Shown: positions 33,203 to 41,742 of the stretch, one piece after another | How the letters are laid out: each line of letters starts with the position of its first letter | Numbering within the stretch: position 1 is the stretch's first letter | DNA from: Mesobacillus jeotgali | GTDB lineage: Bacteria; Bacillota; Bacilli; Bacillales; Cytobacillaceae | Assembly: GCF_014856545.2 (NCBI RefSeq) | Contig: NZ_CP109811.1 | Span: 4,520,001 to 4,584,000 of the forward strand | Reading direction: 5' to 3' | Length of the DNA stretch: 64,000 nucleotides | Translations under genes and position numbers: made by a program | The notes under the pieces: model-generated | Database searches by the model: none | The model's input: the letters and a program-made list of their open reading frames with translations, nothing else | What the model was told of the DNA's origin: nothing

Positions 33203-35137
33203 TTACTTTAGTGCTGGATTGTTGGCTTTGGACAGGAAGACGGAGTAGGTGGATCTTTGCATTTTTTCGTTTGGTTTGAAGGTTCCGTCTGTGTATCCTG
33301 TTGTGATTTTGGCTGCTGCTAGATTGTAGATTTGCTGGTAGCCGGCCATTCCTGCTGGGACGTCGCTGAAGCTTCCTGTTGGTGCGTTTGGCAGTTTGTA
33401 TGCTTTCGACAGCATGATCGCCATTTCAGCGCGTGATACATATTCATTCGGGCGGAAGGTTTTGTCTGCCCGGCCGCTGATAATGCCTTGTTCGTACGCT
33501 GATTGTATAAATCCGGATGCGAAGCTGCTGCTCGGTACATCGGAGAACCTTGTCGCTCTTTGTGTGCCATTCAGCCCAAGCGCTCTGCCCAGCATGGCTA
33601 TCGCTTCTGCCCGGGTCACATTATTTGCAGGATGCAGCTGGTTGAAGGCGTCCCCTTTTAGTATATTCACTGAATATAGGTACATCATGTTCCGGCTGTA
33701 CCATACTGAGTTATCGAGGTCGGGAATCACCGGACTGGAAATCGATACAATCGTTTCATTTACTTTATCCCTAAGCATGGTTCCATTGAGCCATGGATAA
33801 ATTGTATACTTTATTGATCCGCTTTTGCCATAATCCTCAAACGAAGCGGAAGTTGCTTTATTCGCGATTAACCTGCCATCTCGATAGACAGAATATGCTT
33901 GATACTTCTCTAATACAGGCTGCATATTAAGCTTGAGGGAACCCTTCCCTCCAGTGGTAAAGGTAATAGGTGCCTGAGACTGGTCTACAGGAACCTTGTC
34001 AGTCTGGACAAGTCCGAAACCATATAAACGATCTCTTCCCGCCATGCCCAGATCCTTCGCGTTTTTTTGTAAAAGAGAACGAATTTGATCATTCGTATAG
34101 CCTGGAAATTTTTCTTTATAGAGCGCGGCCATACCGGCAACGAATGGAGCTGCCATCGAAGTTCCGCTCATGGAACCATACCCTGATTTCACAAGGCTTG
34201 TTGGGATGGTGGAGTAAATCATTTCTCCTGGAGCCGACAGCTCGATTTCCTGGCCTGTTGCTGATGAAGATGATCTTCGATTATCTGACTTAGTTGACGC
34301 TACTGCGATAACGCTAGGGAATTTCGCAGGATACTCGACGTTTTCTTCACTTCCTGAAAAAGTCCCTTCATTCCCTGCCGCAGCGATGACCATGATTCCA
34401 TTTGCATTGGCCTTGTCCACCATCGCCTTAATTCCCATGTCAGGATATGGTGTCGTCAAACTCATGTTGATAATATGAACACCCTTGCGAATGGCCCAAT
34501 CGATGCCGGCCATGATCGTGGAGGTTGTGCCGTCACCATTGCCATCAAGTGCTTTTACTGCATAAATCTCCGCACCAGGAGCGACACCGACTATGCCAAT
34601 ATCATTGTTTTTCGCAGCAATGATCCCCGCTACATGTGTGCCATGTCCATTTTCATCAAGGTATGATTTACTGCATGCATTCACACTGATAGAGTCATCC
34701 AGCGTACAGACTCCCTCTTTAACAGACAGGTCGGGATGGCTGGAGTCTACTCCAGTATCAACAATGGCCACTTTTACCCCTGCCCCCGTTAAAGTAGATG
34801 GCACTTTGGCAGTAAGACTGATATTCGTGTGTCCCCAGGGGGTGGTTTGTGCGCTTGATTCAAACTTATTCTCTTTTTGAAAGCCGGTAATCTTACCAAG
34901 AGAAAGTAGCTCCTCAAGCTTTGCTAGTTCCATCACTACTGTGGCCGCCTTAATTGAAGCATAAGACTGAACGAGTTCCCCGCCATTTTCCTCAATCATT
35001 TCAAGGGCCATTTCGTCATTAAAGAATACTATGTAACGTTCCGGCTCAGCTTGCAGGTCGATAGTGGAAGCAAAAGATGGGACAGCTGCCGAGGTGATTA
35101 ATACTAAAGTTAACAGTGAAGCAATCCAGTTTTTCAT
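33203..35137 (-). CDS. Subtilisin-like (S8) protease with C-terminal SLH repeats
   Basis: A 644-aa protein from the ATG at 35137 (GAGG seven bases upstream); an upstream in-frame extension lacks a site. Signal peptide 1-24; inhibitor I9-like propeptide about 32-90; S8 catalytic domain about 100-380 with Asp127 (VDTG), His168 (NGHGTH), oxyanion Asn256 and Ser327 (SGTSMAAP); a short beta domain; then three SLH repeats at about 470-640. A surface-tethered serine protease that may process S-layer or other exported proteins or supply peptides. The SLH block is closely similar to that of the adjacent amidase, although at the opposite end of the protein. Confidence 0.92.
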   Translation of the reverse strand: MKNWIASLLTLVLITSAAVPSFASTIDLQAEPERYIVFFNDEMALEMIEENGGELVQSYASIKAATVVMELAKLEELLSLGKITGFQKENKFESSAQTTPWGHTNISLTAKVPSTLTGAGVKVAIVDTGVDSSHPDLSVKEGVCTLDDSISVNACSKSYLDENGHGTHVAGIIAAKNNDIGIVGVAPGAEIYAVKALDGNGDGTTSTIMAGIDWAIRKGVHIINMSLTTPYPDMGIKAMVDKANANGIMVIAAAGNEGTFSGSEENVEYPAKFPSVIAVASTKSDNRRSSSSATGQEIELSAPGEMIYSTIPTSLVKSGYGSMSGTSMAAPFVAGMAALYKEKFPGYTNDQIRSLLQKNAKDLGMAGRDRLYGFGLVQTDKVPVDQSQAPITFTTGGKGSLKLNMQPVLEKYQAYSVYRDGRLIANKATSASFEDYGKSGSIKYTIYPWLNGTMLRDKVNETIVSISSPVIPDLDNSVWYSRNMMYLYSVNILKGDAFNQLHPANNVTRAEAIAMLGRALGLNGTQRATRFSDVPSSSFASGFIQSAYEQGIISGRADKTFRPNEYVSRAEMAIMLSKAYKLPNAPTGSFSDVPAGMAGYQQIYNLAAAKITTGYTDGTFKPNEKMQRSTYSVFLSKANNPALK

Positions 35138-35173
35138 GCCATTTCCTCGTTTCCTTGAAAAGTCCCTTCTACT

Positions 35174-35216
35174 TAAAAAGCACAAGTGCCTTGTTCAGCC
35201 CTGACAAGCGCTGGAG
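35174..35216. repeat. Truncated copy of the AAGCGC-AAGCGC intergenic repeat
   Basis: Shares about 40 bases with the first part of the 120-bp element at 55853 (GACAAGCGCTGGAG identical). It is degenerate and lacks the distal half. Confidence 0.6.
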
Positions 35217-35253
35217 CAAGACACAAATCGAAGTATAAAATGATTATACTAGA

Positions 35254-35279
35254 AAAGGAGCCTATTATAAGACTCCTTT
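35254..35279 (-). terminator. Amidase gene terminator
   Basis: AAAGGAG / CTCCTTT stem with TTTTCT, about 40 bases after the amidase stop. Confidence 0.6.
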
Positions 35280-35317
35280 CCTATTTTAATAGGTTCATAT
35301 TATAAATCAATAAATAA

Positions 35318-36724
35318 CTAATTCACATTATTATATAAATACGTTACGTTATAACCTTTTGCTTTGTAATAATCAAGAATGCCGAGGTAAATGGCTTCTG
35401 CTGCTTCCTGGCGCCACCATGCGGATGCAAGTTTCTCGTTATCTTTCTTATTATCAATAAATCCTAATTCCACTAGAACTGCAGGCATTGAGTTTTCACG
35501 GAGAACATGATAATCGCCATGATCGATTCCACGGTCGTACAGCTTCCATGCTGCCAACAGGCGATTCTGGATTGCCGCTGCAAGTCTTTTACTATCGGAA
35601 TGGTACGGGTTCGTCGCTGATGTACCATAGTAATAAACCTCGGTACCGTTTGCCGATCCATTAAAGGCATTCGCATGAATGCTGACAAAAGTATCTCCGC
35701 CGACACTCTTCGCCAAGCTAACGCGCTGGGAAAGCGTTAAGTACACATCTGTTTCACGCGTTAACTTATAAGAAAAAGGCGTTTTAGCTAAAAGAGCTTT
35801 TACTTTAAGTGCTGTATCAAGCACGACTGCTTTTTCCTGGATTCCGTAACCTGATGCTCCAGGATCCTTCCCGCCATGACCAGGGTCAATGATGATCATT
35901 TCCTCATTCAAAGGTGTTGATGCAGGCAATGGTTTGTTCATGAAAGAAGGGTATGTGCCAGTTAGGTAAGCACCGTGCACAAGTCCTTCAGCTTCTGCTG
36001 AACGTATAAAAACCCAATCTCCTACTCTGTAGGCTGCTTCTACCTTAGTCGCGATCGGCAGCTCATGGACAATAGTGAAATTTGTCGATGGCCCCGTCCG
36101 GACATTCAGCGAATCTGCCTTGATCTGCAAATCTCCACCAAATTCAACTTGAGCGTTGATTCGATATTTATAATTGACCGCTCTCGCTAAAAAGACTGAG
36201 AAATCTGCTCTTTTAATTTTCAGGTCATAACCAAAGTTCCCTGGTGAGATCCCCTGGGCAATTCCTTTTTCCATAAGTGCATTTGCCGCTGAAATGGTAT
36301 CCGATCCTCCATAGCCAAACGCTCTGTTAATGAGGAGGGCCATTTCTCCCCGCTTTACGGGTTGTTCCGGCCGGAATGTTCCGTCCTGATAGCCTGATAT
36401 GATACTCTTTTCGACTGCTGACTGTATGTAGCCTGAAGCAAAACTCCCAGGGTCCACATCTTTGAACATCGTCGCTCTTTTCGTTCCGTTGAGGTTAAGC
36501 GCACGTCCAAGCATTGTAGCAGCTTCGGCTCGCGTCACCTCTTTATTAGGGTTAAAATAACCCCCTGTTCCATTGACTATATTTCCACCGGCAAGGTAAC
36601 TGATTTCAGGATAAGCTCGATGCGAACTATCTACATCTAAAAAGGCAACAGCCGCTTCAGAGCTATTCGCTGTAAATGGCAGGATCAACAAAGCTAGTAA
36701 AATACTTGTGACAAAACGCTTCAT
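35318..36724 (-). CDS. SLH-anchored N-acetylmuramoyl-L-alanine amidase
   Basis: A 468-aa wall hydrolase. Signal peptide 1-24; three SLH repeats (about 26-75, 86-135, 142-183); SH3b domain about 198-255 (ADSLNVRTGPSTNFTIV); and a zinc amidase_3 domain 276-455 with metal ligands His283 (DPGHGG), Glu297 and His350 (SIHANAF) and catalytic Glu419 (LVELGF). It cuts the muramic acid-L-alanine bond of peptidoglycan. AAAGGAG nine bases before ATG. A free-standing gene in the second SLH cluster. Confidence 0.92.
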   Translation of the reverse strand: MKRFVTSILLALLILPFTANSSEAAVAFLDVDSSHRAYPEISYLAGGNIVNGTGGYFNPNKEVTRAEAATMLGRALNLNGTKRATMFKDVDPGSFASGYIQSAVEKSIISGYQDGTFRPEQPVKRGEMALLINRAFGYGGSDTISAANALMEKGIAQGISPGNFGYDLKIKRADFSVFLARAVNYKYRINAQVEFGGDLQIKADSLNVRTGPSTNFTIVHELPIATKVEAAYRVGDWVFIRSAEAEGLVHGAYLTGTYPSFMNKPLPASTPLNEEMIIIDPGHGGKDPGASGYGIQEKAVVLDTALKVKALLAKTPFSYKLTRETDVYLTLSQRVSLAKSVGGDTFVSIHANAFNGSANGTEVYYYGTSATNPYHSDSKRLAAAIQNRLLAAWKLYDRGIDHGDYHVLRENSMPAVLVELGFIDNKKDNEKLASAWWRQEAAEAIYLGILDYYKAKGYNVTYLYNNVN

Positions 36725-37029
36725 TCGTCTGCTCCTTTCGTCTTTTTTTTACATTTTAACACATGGAAAACGTGCCTGAATCATCCAATTTAGCTAGAAA
36801 AAGGCGAAACATGTTACAAAAATTAGGAGAAAAAGAGTTAATTACTGATTTATCAACGTTTTCAAGACCTGAAAATGGAATAATTTACATGTTTCATATT
36901 AGTTGAAATTGGGGAAATTATTATATTTGGCTGTATTGGAAGAGTCTGGAGTAAAAAATAACAATATTTTCATGAAAAAATCCGCCTATTTAGCTATTAA
37001 AGCTCCTTGCCCGGTGGCTATTTTACTAG
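36725..37029. other. Intergenic region, AT-rich, no gene seen
   Basis: Upstream region of the amidase gene. It contains no ORF with a ribosome-binding site. At about 36978-37023 the minus strand carries CCACCGGGCAAGGAGC with a small AGCTTTAATAGCT hairpin and then ATTTTTTC. I could not match it to any known RNA motif. Confidence 0.4.
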
Positions 37030-37087
37030 TGACAGGCAACTGCTATTAAATGGAAATCAACTTCCGATAACTGGCAGGTGCCTGTCA
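37030..37087. terminator. GGCACC-family hairpin with a 30-bp insertion in the loop
   Basis: TGACAGGCAACTGC pairs with GCAGGTGCCTGTCA (one mismatch) around a 30-nt loop holding its own GGAA/TTCC stem, seven bases after the DUF4855 gene stop. Confidence 0.65.
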
Positions 37088-37093
37088 ATTGTT

Positions 37094-38770
37094 TTATTGA
37101 TATGCCAAACTGCTGAGTAATTGATAGGCCTGGTAATAGGCTGGCTGATTCCAGTATTTGACCATTCGGTCTACCATTCCTACACCTTGATAGACGATCA
37201 GGCTTTGGCCAGGAAGTTCGTATCTGTGGGCCATTTCAATGTATTGTCTGAAGTTCTGCAGCCCGGCTTCCATCTGGTGTGGGCCGTATTGGTCGATTTC
37301 AAGATTGATCCCGCTTCCATATATTTGGGCTTGCAGGAAGGCTCTGTGAAGGCGGGCTTCAGTATCGGTTAGTTTCAGCCTGAACGCATTTGGCTGAAGG
37401 TATGCTCCATCAAAGCCATAATTTTTCCAGTGCTCGAAGTTAGATGATGTAGCATGCGGTGAGTAAATGAACGCTCTGTCTCGTTCATGGATTTCATCCG
37501 CGACCCTGGTAATCATTTTCTCGTCTTCACGGTGCCCCATCGTTTCACTTAACCAGTAATAGCCCTTGAAATTAAGATTTTCGTAAGCTGCTACATCCCA
37601 AAGCATTTCAGTCTGGTCAATGTACCAGGAAACGATTTTCTCACGTTCCGACATGGAATTCGGATGTTCGTTTCCTTCGAGATCGACGATGGATCCCCCC
37701 ATTTTAGGGTAAGGGATGGCGATATAGACATTGACCGTTTTGCCTAGGCCTTTCGCTGCTTCATTCAGGTTATTAAGCCCTCCTGCTTCGTCAAAAGTCT
37801 GACTGAGGTACCACCACCAATCTGAATAATTGGCGTTATTTTTAGCATGGGCCCCGAACTCACCTCCAGGATAGCTCCTCCCTAGAAAAATAAAGCTCTC
37901 GAATAAAGTGCCCCAGCTTCCATTTGGTGTGATATATGGCCTGAAGAATTCTGGAGTGAACATTAGATTACGCTCTGCGCCATTATAGATGAGTGTGCCG
38001 TTACGGATGCCTGTCTCGTTCAGTGCTCCTGTTTGTTCAGAAAAAGAGACCATTGAATTGCTCACTGGGTGAACGGTCGCTTTCGGATAGGTCATAGCCA
38101 GGCTGATAGCTTCCTCAGAATCTCTTACTGTGTGCAGTGTGATTCCATCCTGTTTAACACTGTACTCCAATGGCTTGCTGTAAATCCGCGCTAGGAATAT
38201 CGAAAATTGAAGTCTGTTCACAGGCATATCCGGCCTGAACGTGCCATCGCTGTACCCGGTCGTTACATCATTGGCAGCAATTGCATCTATGTAAGGATAG
38301 TATGGAGATGATTGAGGCGCATCTGTGAATTTCGATTGCCCCTTCCCTTCATATTCAAAACCGACAGCAAGAGCTCTCGCCATATCTTTTCTTGTCAATG
38401 GCTCGCTTGGCATGAATTGACCGTTATCCAAAGTGAACATCCCTTTTTCGAGGCTGGCAAGAACCTCTTGATATCCCCTTGTCGTAACAAACATATCTGC
38501 AGGTACCGTTGCGGTTTCCCCTTGTGCCGTTAAATTCATTGCCCGTCCCATCATGACGGCTGCGTCAAGTCGGGTGATCGTCTCATTCGGTAAAAACTTT
38601 CCTGAAACCCCTCTGATTACTTCCTTTTCGGTAAGGAACTTAATTTCGTGATATGCCCAGTGGCTTCTGGTCATATCGGAAAATTCTGTTTCCGCGGCGG
38701 CTGCCTGTGTTGCAAACAAACTGCTGATGCCCATCAGACCGCCCATAAGTAATACTGCTAGTTTTTTCAT
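37094..38770 (-). CDS. SLH-domain protein with DUF4855
   Basis: A 558-aa protein from the ATG at 38770 (AAAGG eight bases upstream; the upstream extension is unlikely). Signal peptide 1-26; three SLH repeats (about 28-72, 85-125, 140-192); then a large C-terminal domain (about 225-555) matching the DUF4855 type, rich in Trp/Tyr/His, with VYIAIPYPKMGG, GYYWLSETMGH and NLEIDQYGPH. DUF4855 looks like a TIM-barrel glycoside hydrolase-like fold; no activity is established here. Conserved Glu/Asp in SET and EID could be catalytic (inference). Surface-tethered through SCWP. Confidence 0.8.
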   Translation of the reverse strand: MKKLAVLLMGGLMGISSLFATQAAAAETEFSDMTRSHWAYHEIKFLTEKEVIRGVSGKFLPNETITRLDAAVMMGRAMNLTAQGETATVPADMFVTTRGYQEVLASLEKGMFTLDNGQFMPSEPLTRKDMARALAVGFEYEGKGQSKFTDAPQSSPYYPYIDAIAANDVTTGYSDGTFRPDMPVNRLQFSIFLARIYSKPLEYSVKQDGITLHTVRDSEEAISLAMTYPKATVHPVSNSMVSFSEQTGALNETGIRNGTLIYNGAERNLMFTPEFFRPYITPNGSWGTLFESFIFLGRSYPGGEFGAHAKNNANYSDWWWYLSQTFDEAGGLNNLNEAAKGLGKTVNVYIAIPYPKMGGSIVDLEGNEHPNSMSEREKIVSWYIDQTEMLWDVAAYENLNFKGYYWLSETMGHREDEKMITRVADEIHERDRAFIYSPHATSSNFEHWKNYGFDGAYLQPNAFRLKLTDTEARLHRAFLQAQIYGSGINLEIDQYGPHQMEAGLQNFRQYIEMAHRYELPGQSLIVYQGVGMVDRMVKYWNQPAYYQAYQLLSSLAYQ

Positions 38771-39015
38771 AGTAGGTACCTTTCTTATTCTCACTATTTT
38801 TATTGCTCGATAATATTATTATCGACAGACACTGTAAAATTTTAACACAACTAGGGGTATTTCTTAGTATAAGTTTCCATTTTTTAATGACAGATAGAAA
38901 GAGATTAAGGTTACGGTTAGGGATAAATGCTATACAGGAATACTTTAGTGGCGGGGTTGGAAAGAGGTTAAGCTTAGGCGCTGTCGCGTGAAAATGAGGA
39001 CTAAAATGCAGAAAA

Positions 39016-39040
39016 GACAGCCCGCGTTATGCGGACTGCC
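39016..39040 (-). terminator. Terminator downstream of 39149 gene
   Basis: GGCAGTCCGC / GCGGGCTGTC ten-base stem (two G-T pairs), then TTTTC on the minus strand. The rest of the 38771-39148 gap holds no convincing gene. Confidence 0.7.
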
Positions 39041-39148
39041 CGATTAGAAATATATATGGCAAGCTTCATGATTACACATGAAAGTTATGATATGTCGAGT
39101 CTTGTATCAGGTTCGCAATGCAACTGTATATTCCTGCTCACGATGTGC

Positions 39149-39523
39149 TTAGTTTTTGTAAGTGTCGATGATGTACTTCGCTTCCATCTTGCATGAGTAA
39201 TCGAACTCTTTACCATGCTTTGTTTGGAGCTCTTCGATTTCTTCAATCTGTGCCGGAGTCGGCTCTTCATTAAAGACTTTCTCGATTGTTTCATTGATTT
39301 TAACAGCAAGTTCTTCATGGAAAACCGGATCAGCTTTCATTTCCTCACTGAGCTGGCTGTACCATGATGAAGAATTGATGATATATTCTCGCCATTCCTT
39401 AATGAAATCATTAAGGTTATACTTATTTTCATCCCAGCCAATTCTGCTCATATATTGCTCAAATGACTTAGAAATAGACCTGGAAATGCTAATTTTTATA
39501 CCTGGAGCAAGATCTTTTAACAT
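39149..39523 (-). CDS. Hypothetical helical cytoplasmic protein
   Basis: A 124-aa protein from the ATG at 39523; a GTG at 39562 is an alternative and AGGGGG lies 13 nt before the ATG, so the start is uncertain. The sequence is predicted helical, without signal or membrane segments, with an acidic middle (EEPTPAQIEEIEELQTKHG) and two cysteines at most. No family recognised. It has a terminator about 110 bp downstream. Probably a lineage-specific protein. Confidence 0.55.
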   Translation of the reverse strand: MLKDLAPGIKISISRSISKSFEQYMSRIGWDENKYNLNDFIKEWREYIINSSSWYSQLSEEMKADPVFHEELAVKINETIEKVFNEEPTPAQIEEIEELQTKHGKEFDYSCKMEAKYIIDTYKN

Positions 39524-39630
39524 CCTATTTAAGGAACCCCCTAAACAAATACTATACTGCACAAAAGTAACATAACTACAATATCATAACTTCATACATA
39601 AATACAAATCGACATCATTCAACAGTTTAT

Positions 39631-39645
39631 GGGGGTCAGACCCCC
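39631..39645. repeat. GGGGGTC-palindrome family, degenerate copy 4
   Basis: Only the GGGGGTCAGACCCCC core remains. The outer arms no longer pair (GGGGCTTTAAAG on one side only). Confidence 0.7.
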
Positions 39646-39702
39646 GGGGCTTTAAAGTGATAAAGTATGTTTTTCTCTAACTCTGTATAATAATAAAAAA
39701 AA

Positions 39703-39739
39703 GCAAATGGATATGCCTTTATAATGGCCTTCCATTTGC
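39703..39739 (-). terminator. Terminator of the 51-aa gene
   Basis: GCAAATGG / CCATTTGC stem with TTTTTTTT on the minus strand, six bases after the stop. Confidence 0.85.
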
Positions 39740-39744
39740 CTGGT

Positions 39745-39900
39745 TTATTTGACTACGGTATTTTTAAGATCGTTTTTGAGGTCTTCTACGATCTTGGCTA
39801 CGGTGATCTCTTTTTCATTCATGCCTTTTTCATAAGCCCTCTTGATTACGTCAAAGAAAAGCTCCTGATTATATTCTGACTGCTTCAACTGTTGTTCCAA
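39745..39900 (-). CDS. Small protein, 51 aa, TTG start
   Basis: Starts MEQQLKQSEYNQELFFD and ends in KNDLKNTVVK; strongly helical and charged, no membrane segment. The second of two TTG codons is chosen, with AGGAGG nine bases upstream. The gene is complete: a promoter (39931-39959), ribosome-binding site and terminator all frame it. No family recognised. The length and charge pattern suggest a small regulator or partner protein, but this is inference only. Confidence 0.65.
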   Translation of the reverse strand: MEQQLKQSEYNQELFFDVIKRAYEKGMNEKEITVAKIVEDLKNDLKNTVVK

Positions 39901-39930
39901 TGACAAGACCCTCCTGATTACATTATGAAT

Positions 39931-39959
39931 ATCATATATAAAACTATTGAAATTGTAAA
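39931..39959 (-). promoter_or_regulatory. Promoter of the 51-aa gene
   Basis: Minus strand: TTTACA (39954-39959), 17-nt spacer, TATGAT (39931-39936). Confidence 0.7.
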
Positions 39960-39988
39960 TATAATTCCAGTTAATATATTTGTGAACA

Positions 39989-40013
39989 ATTTTCTACTAT
40001 TATAGTAGAAAAT
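39989..40013. promoter_or_regulatory. Perfect AT-rich palindrome upstream of the 51-aa gene
   Basis: Perfect 25-bp palindrome: ATTTTCTACTAT, central T, and its complement, 30 bp upstream of the -35 box. Could be an operator or a terminator-like stem. Apart from it, 39960-40225 shows nothing recognisable. Confidence 0.5.
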
Positions 40014-40225
40014 CTTTTCATACATATTACAGCCAGTTAACAATTAAGCACTCCAAAATTGAAATTAATTACCCTCTTGCTTTAAAGTATGAATTCCTTA
40101 TTAAAAGGCCACTAAAATAGGCCTGTCTACTTACCATTTCAGGAACAATTGTATGTTAGTCCTTCCCTTTACCTCTTAAGTTAGTTATGTAAACATTTTT
40201 TCATGCATAGAGAACTACATGTCTT

Positions 40226-40274
40226 TAACGCATTAACCCGCCGGGGGTCAGTCCCCTGGCGGGTTAGTGCGTTA
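40226..40274. repeat. GGGGGTC-palindrome family, copy 5
   Basis: Forty-nine-base near-perfect palindrome (TAACGCATTAACCCGCC arms, two mismatches, one a G-T pair), 22 bases 3' of the fatty acid transporter stop. Confidence 0.8.
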
Positions 40275-40295
40275 TTGGGTTGCTGCTTTTTGGTG

Positions 40296-41612
40296 TTAAT
40301 ACAAAAACAACATGAGTACGGTTGTCAGTGCTCCAACCCAGATGGCAAGCAGAAAGCAGTAGCCCATGATGTGACGGATGTGAAGGCCTACGACGCTTAG
40401 AATCGGCAGTGCCCAGAATGGCTGTATTAAGTTGGTCCATGCGTCCCCCCATCCTACAGCCATTGCAATTGTCGCTGGATCCACGCCTAATGCCATACCT
40501 GCTGGAACTTGAAGCGGACCTTGCAGTGCCCATTGCCCGCCGCCTGAAGGGGCCAGGATATTGACTAATCCCGCTGCCCAATAGGTGAAGATATCAAAGG
40601 TTTCTTTAGTGGCAATTGAAGCCATTCCATCAATGATCGCTTGACCAAGGCCCGAACTGCCAAGTACTGCAATGATCCCGGCATAAAACGGAAATTGCAG
40701 AATAATTGGCGAGGTGGAACCTGCTGCTTCTTTAAAAGCCTCGCCGAACTGTCCTAGTGACCTATGGAAGAATAAACCTAATGATAAAAACATGATATTA
40801 ATAATATTTAGATCAAGGTCACGCCCATTTACGAATTCCATGACCACATAAAAGAGACCAATTAGTCCTATGAGTATTCCCAAAACAGGGGTTCTTTCTA
40901 ATTTAAGTGCAGGTGTATTTTCCTCAACATCCCCTGAGATTTTCTTCTTCGCCGGAACTTCCTTAGCAATATAAGGCTTTATATTTGTTTTTGGAGCCAT
41001 TAGACATATGAGAATAGGCATCGTGACGAACAAGGCAAGAAAGATAATAATCGTAGACAAGCTAAAAATTGTTTCTGAAGTTGGTATAACTCCCATTACA
41101 TCTGCCAGAAAATGATCCGGGGTAGCGACCGTCAAACCAATTGAACTTGATAATCCTGCAGTGTACAAGACTGTAGGTGAATATGCAGCCGCAACCAATA
41201 GCGGGAAGTGAGCCTGTTGATTTCGCTTTCCCACCTCTCTTACAAATATCGCTCCGACGACAACCGCAAGCCCCCAGTTGATGTAATACGCGCAAGCTGA
41301 AATCACAAATGTTAAAACATATGCTTTATTCGGGGTGCTTCCAAAGGAGGCAAGATATTCGAGCCCTTTTTTCACAAAAGGAACAGATGCCAATACCATG
41401 CCAGTCAACAAAAGAAGCACCATTTGCATGGTAAAAGCTAGATACACCCAGAAACCATCACCGAATGACTTGATTAGATCAGCTGGTTCTGTAGGGTTTG
41501 TAAAAAAGCCTATGACAAAAACGAATAATGTGAGAAGGACTGCAATGACAAACGCATCTGGCAAATAACGCTGGACTCCCCTGGACAGACGATCAGCAAC
41601 CGAAGATAACAT
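40296..41612 (-). CDS. atoE: AtoE-family short-chain fatty acid transporter
   Basis: A 438-aa integral membrane protein (about 11-12 segments) of the AtoE/TIGR00366 type, which takes up short-chain fatty acids such as acetoacetate or butyrate. Recognisable stretches: DAFVIAVLLTLFVFVIGF, FGDGFWVYLAFTMQMVLLLL, YYINWGLAVVVGAIFVREVG, ILAPSGGGQWALQGP and VGWGDAWTNLIQPFWALP. The ATG at 41612 is chosen because AAAGGAGTGA stands eight bases upstream; the longer frame to 41654 lacks a site. No catabolic genes (ato, scot) lie nearby, so substrate rests on family. Confidence 0.87.
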   Translation of the reverse strand: MLSSVADRLSRGVQRYLPDAFVIAVLLTLFVFVIGFFTNPTEPADLIKSFGDGFWVYLAFTMQMVLLLLTGMVLASVPFVKKGLEYLASFGSTPNKAYVLTFVISACAYYINWGLAVVVGAIFVREVGKRNQQAHFPLLVAAAYSPTVLYTAGLSSSIGLTVATPDHFLADVMGVIPTSETIFSLSTIIIFLALFVTMPILICLMAPKTNIKPYIAKEVPAKKKISGDVEENTPALKLERTPVLGILIGLIGLFYVVMEFVNGRDLDLNIINIMFLSLGLFFHRSLGQFGEAFKEAAGSTSPIILQFPFYAGIIAVLGSSGLGQAIIDGMASIATKETFDIFTYWAAGLVNILAPSGGGQWALQGPLQVPAGMALGVDPATIAMAVGWGDAWTNLIQPFWALPILSVVGLHIRHIMGYCFLLAIWVGALTTVLMLFLY

Positions 41613-41693
41613 CCTATCAATCACTCCTTTCTTTTTTATAAAGTATATTTTCATTTAGGCAAAAGATGTCCCACTGAATAAGTTATTTCCCTT

Positions 41694-41742
41694 TAACGCA
41701 TTAACCCGCCGGGGGTCAGACCCCCGGCGGGTTAATACGTTA
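41694..41742. repeat. GGGGGTC-palindrome family, copy 6
   Basis: Forty-nine-base palindrome with one mismatch, core GGGGGTCAGACCCCC. It overlaps the stop codon of the NlpC/P60-like gene. Confidence 0.82.

Noticed and set aside
36978..37023. Riboswitch-like stretch upstream of the amidase gene
   Set aside because: No match to a known class; pairing is weak and I cannot establish a conserved structure.
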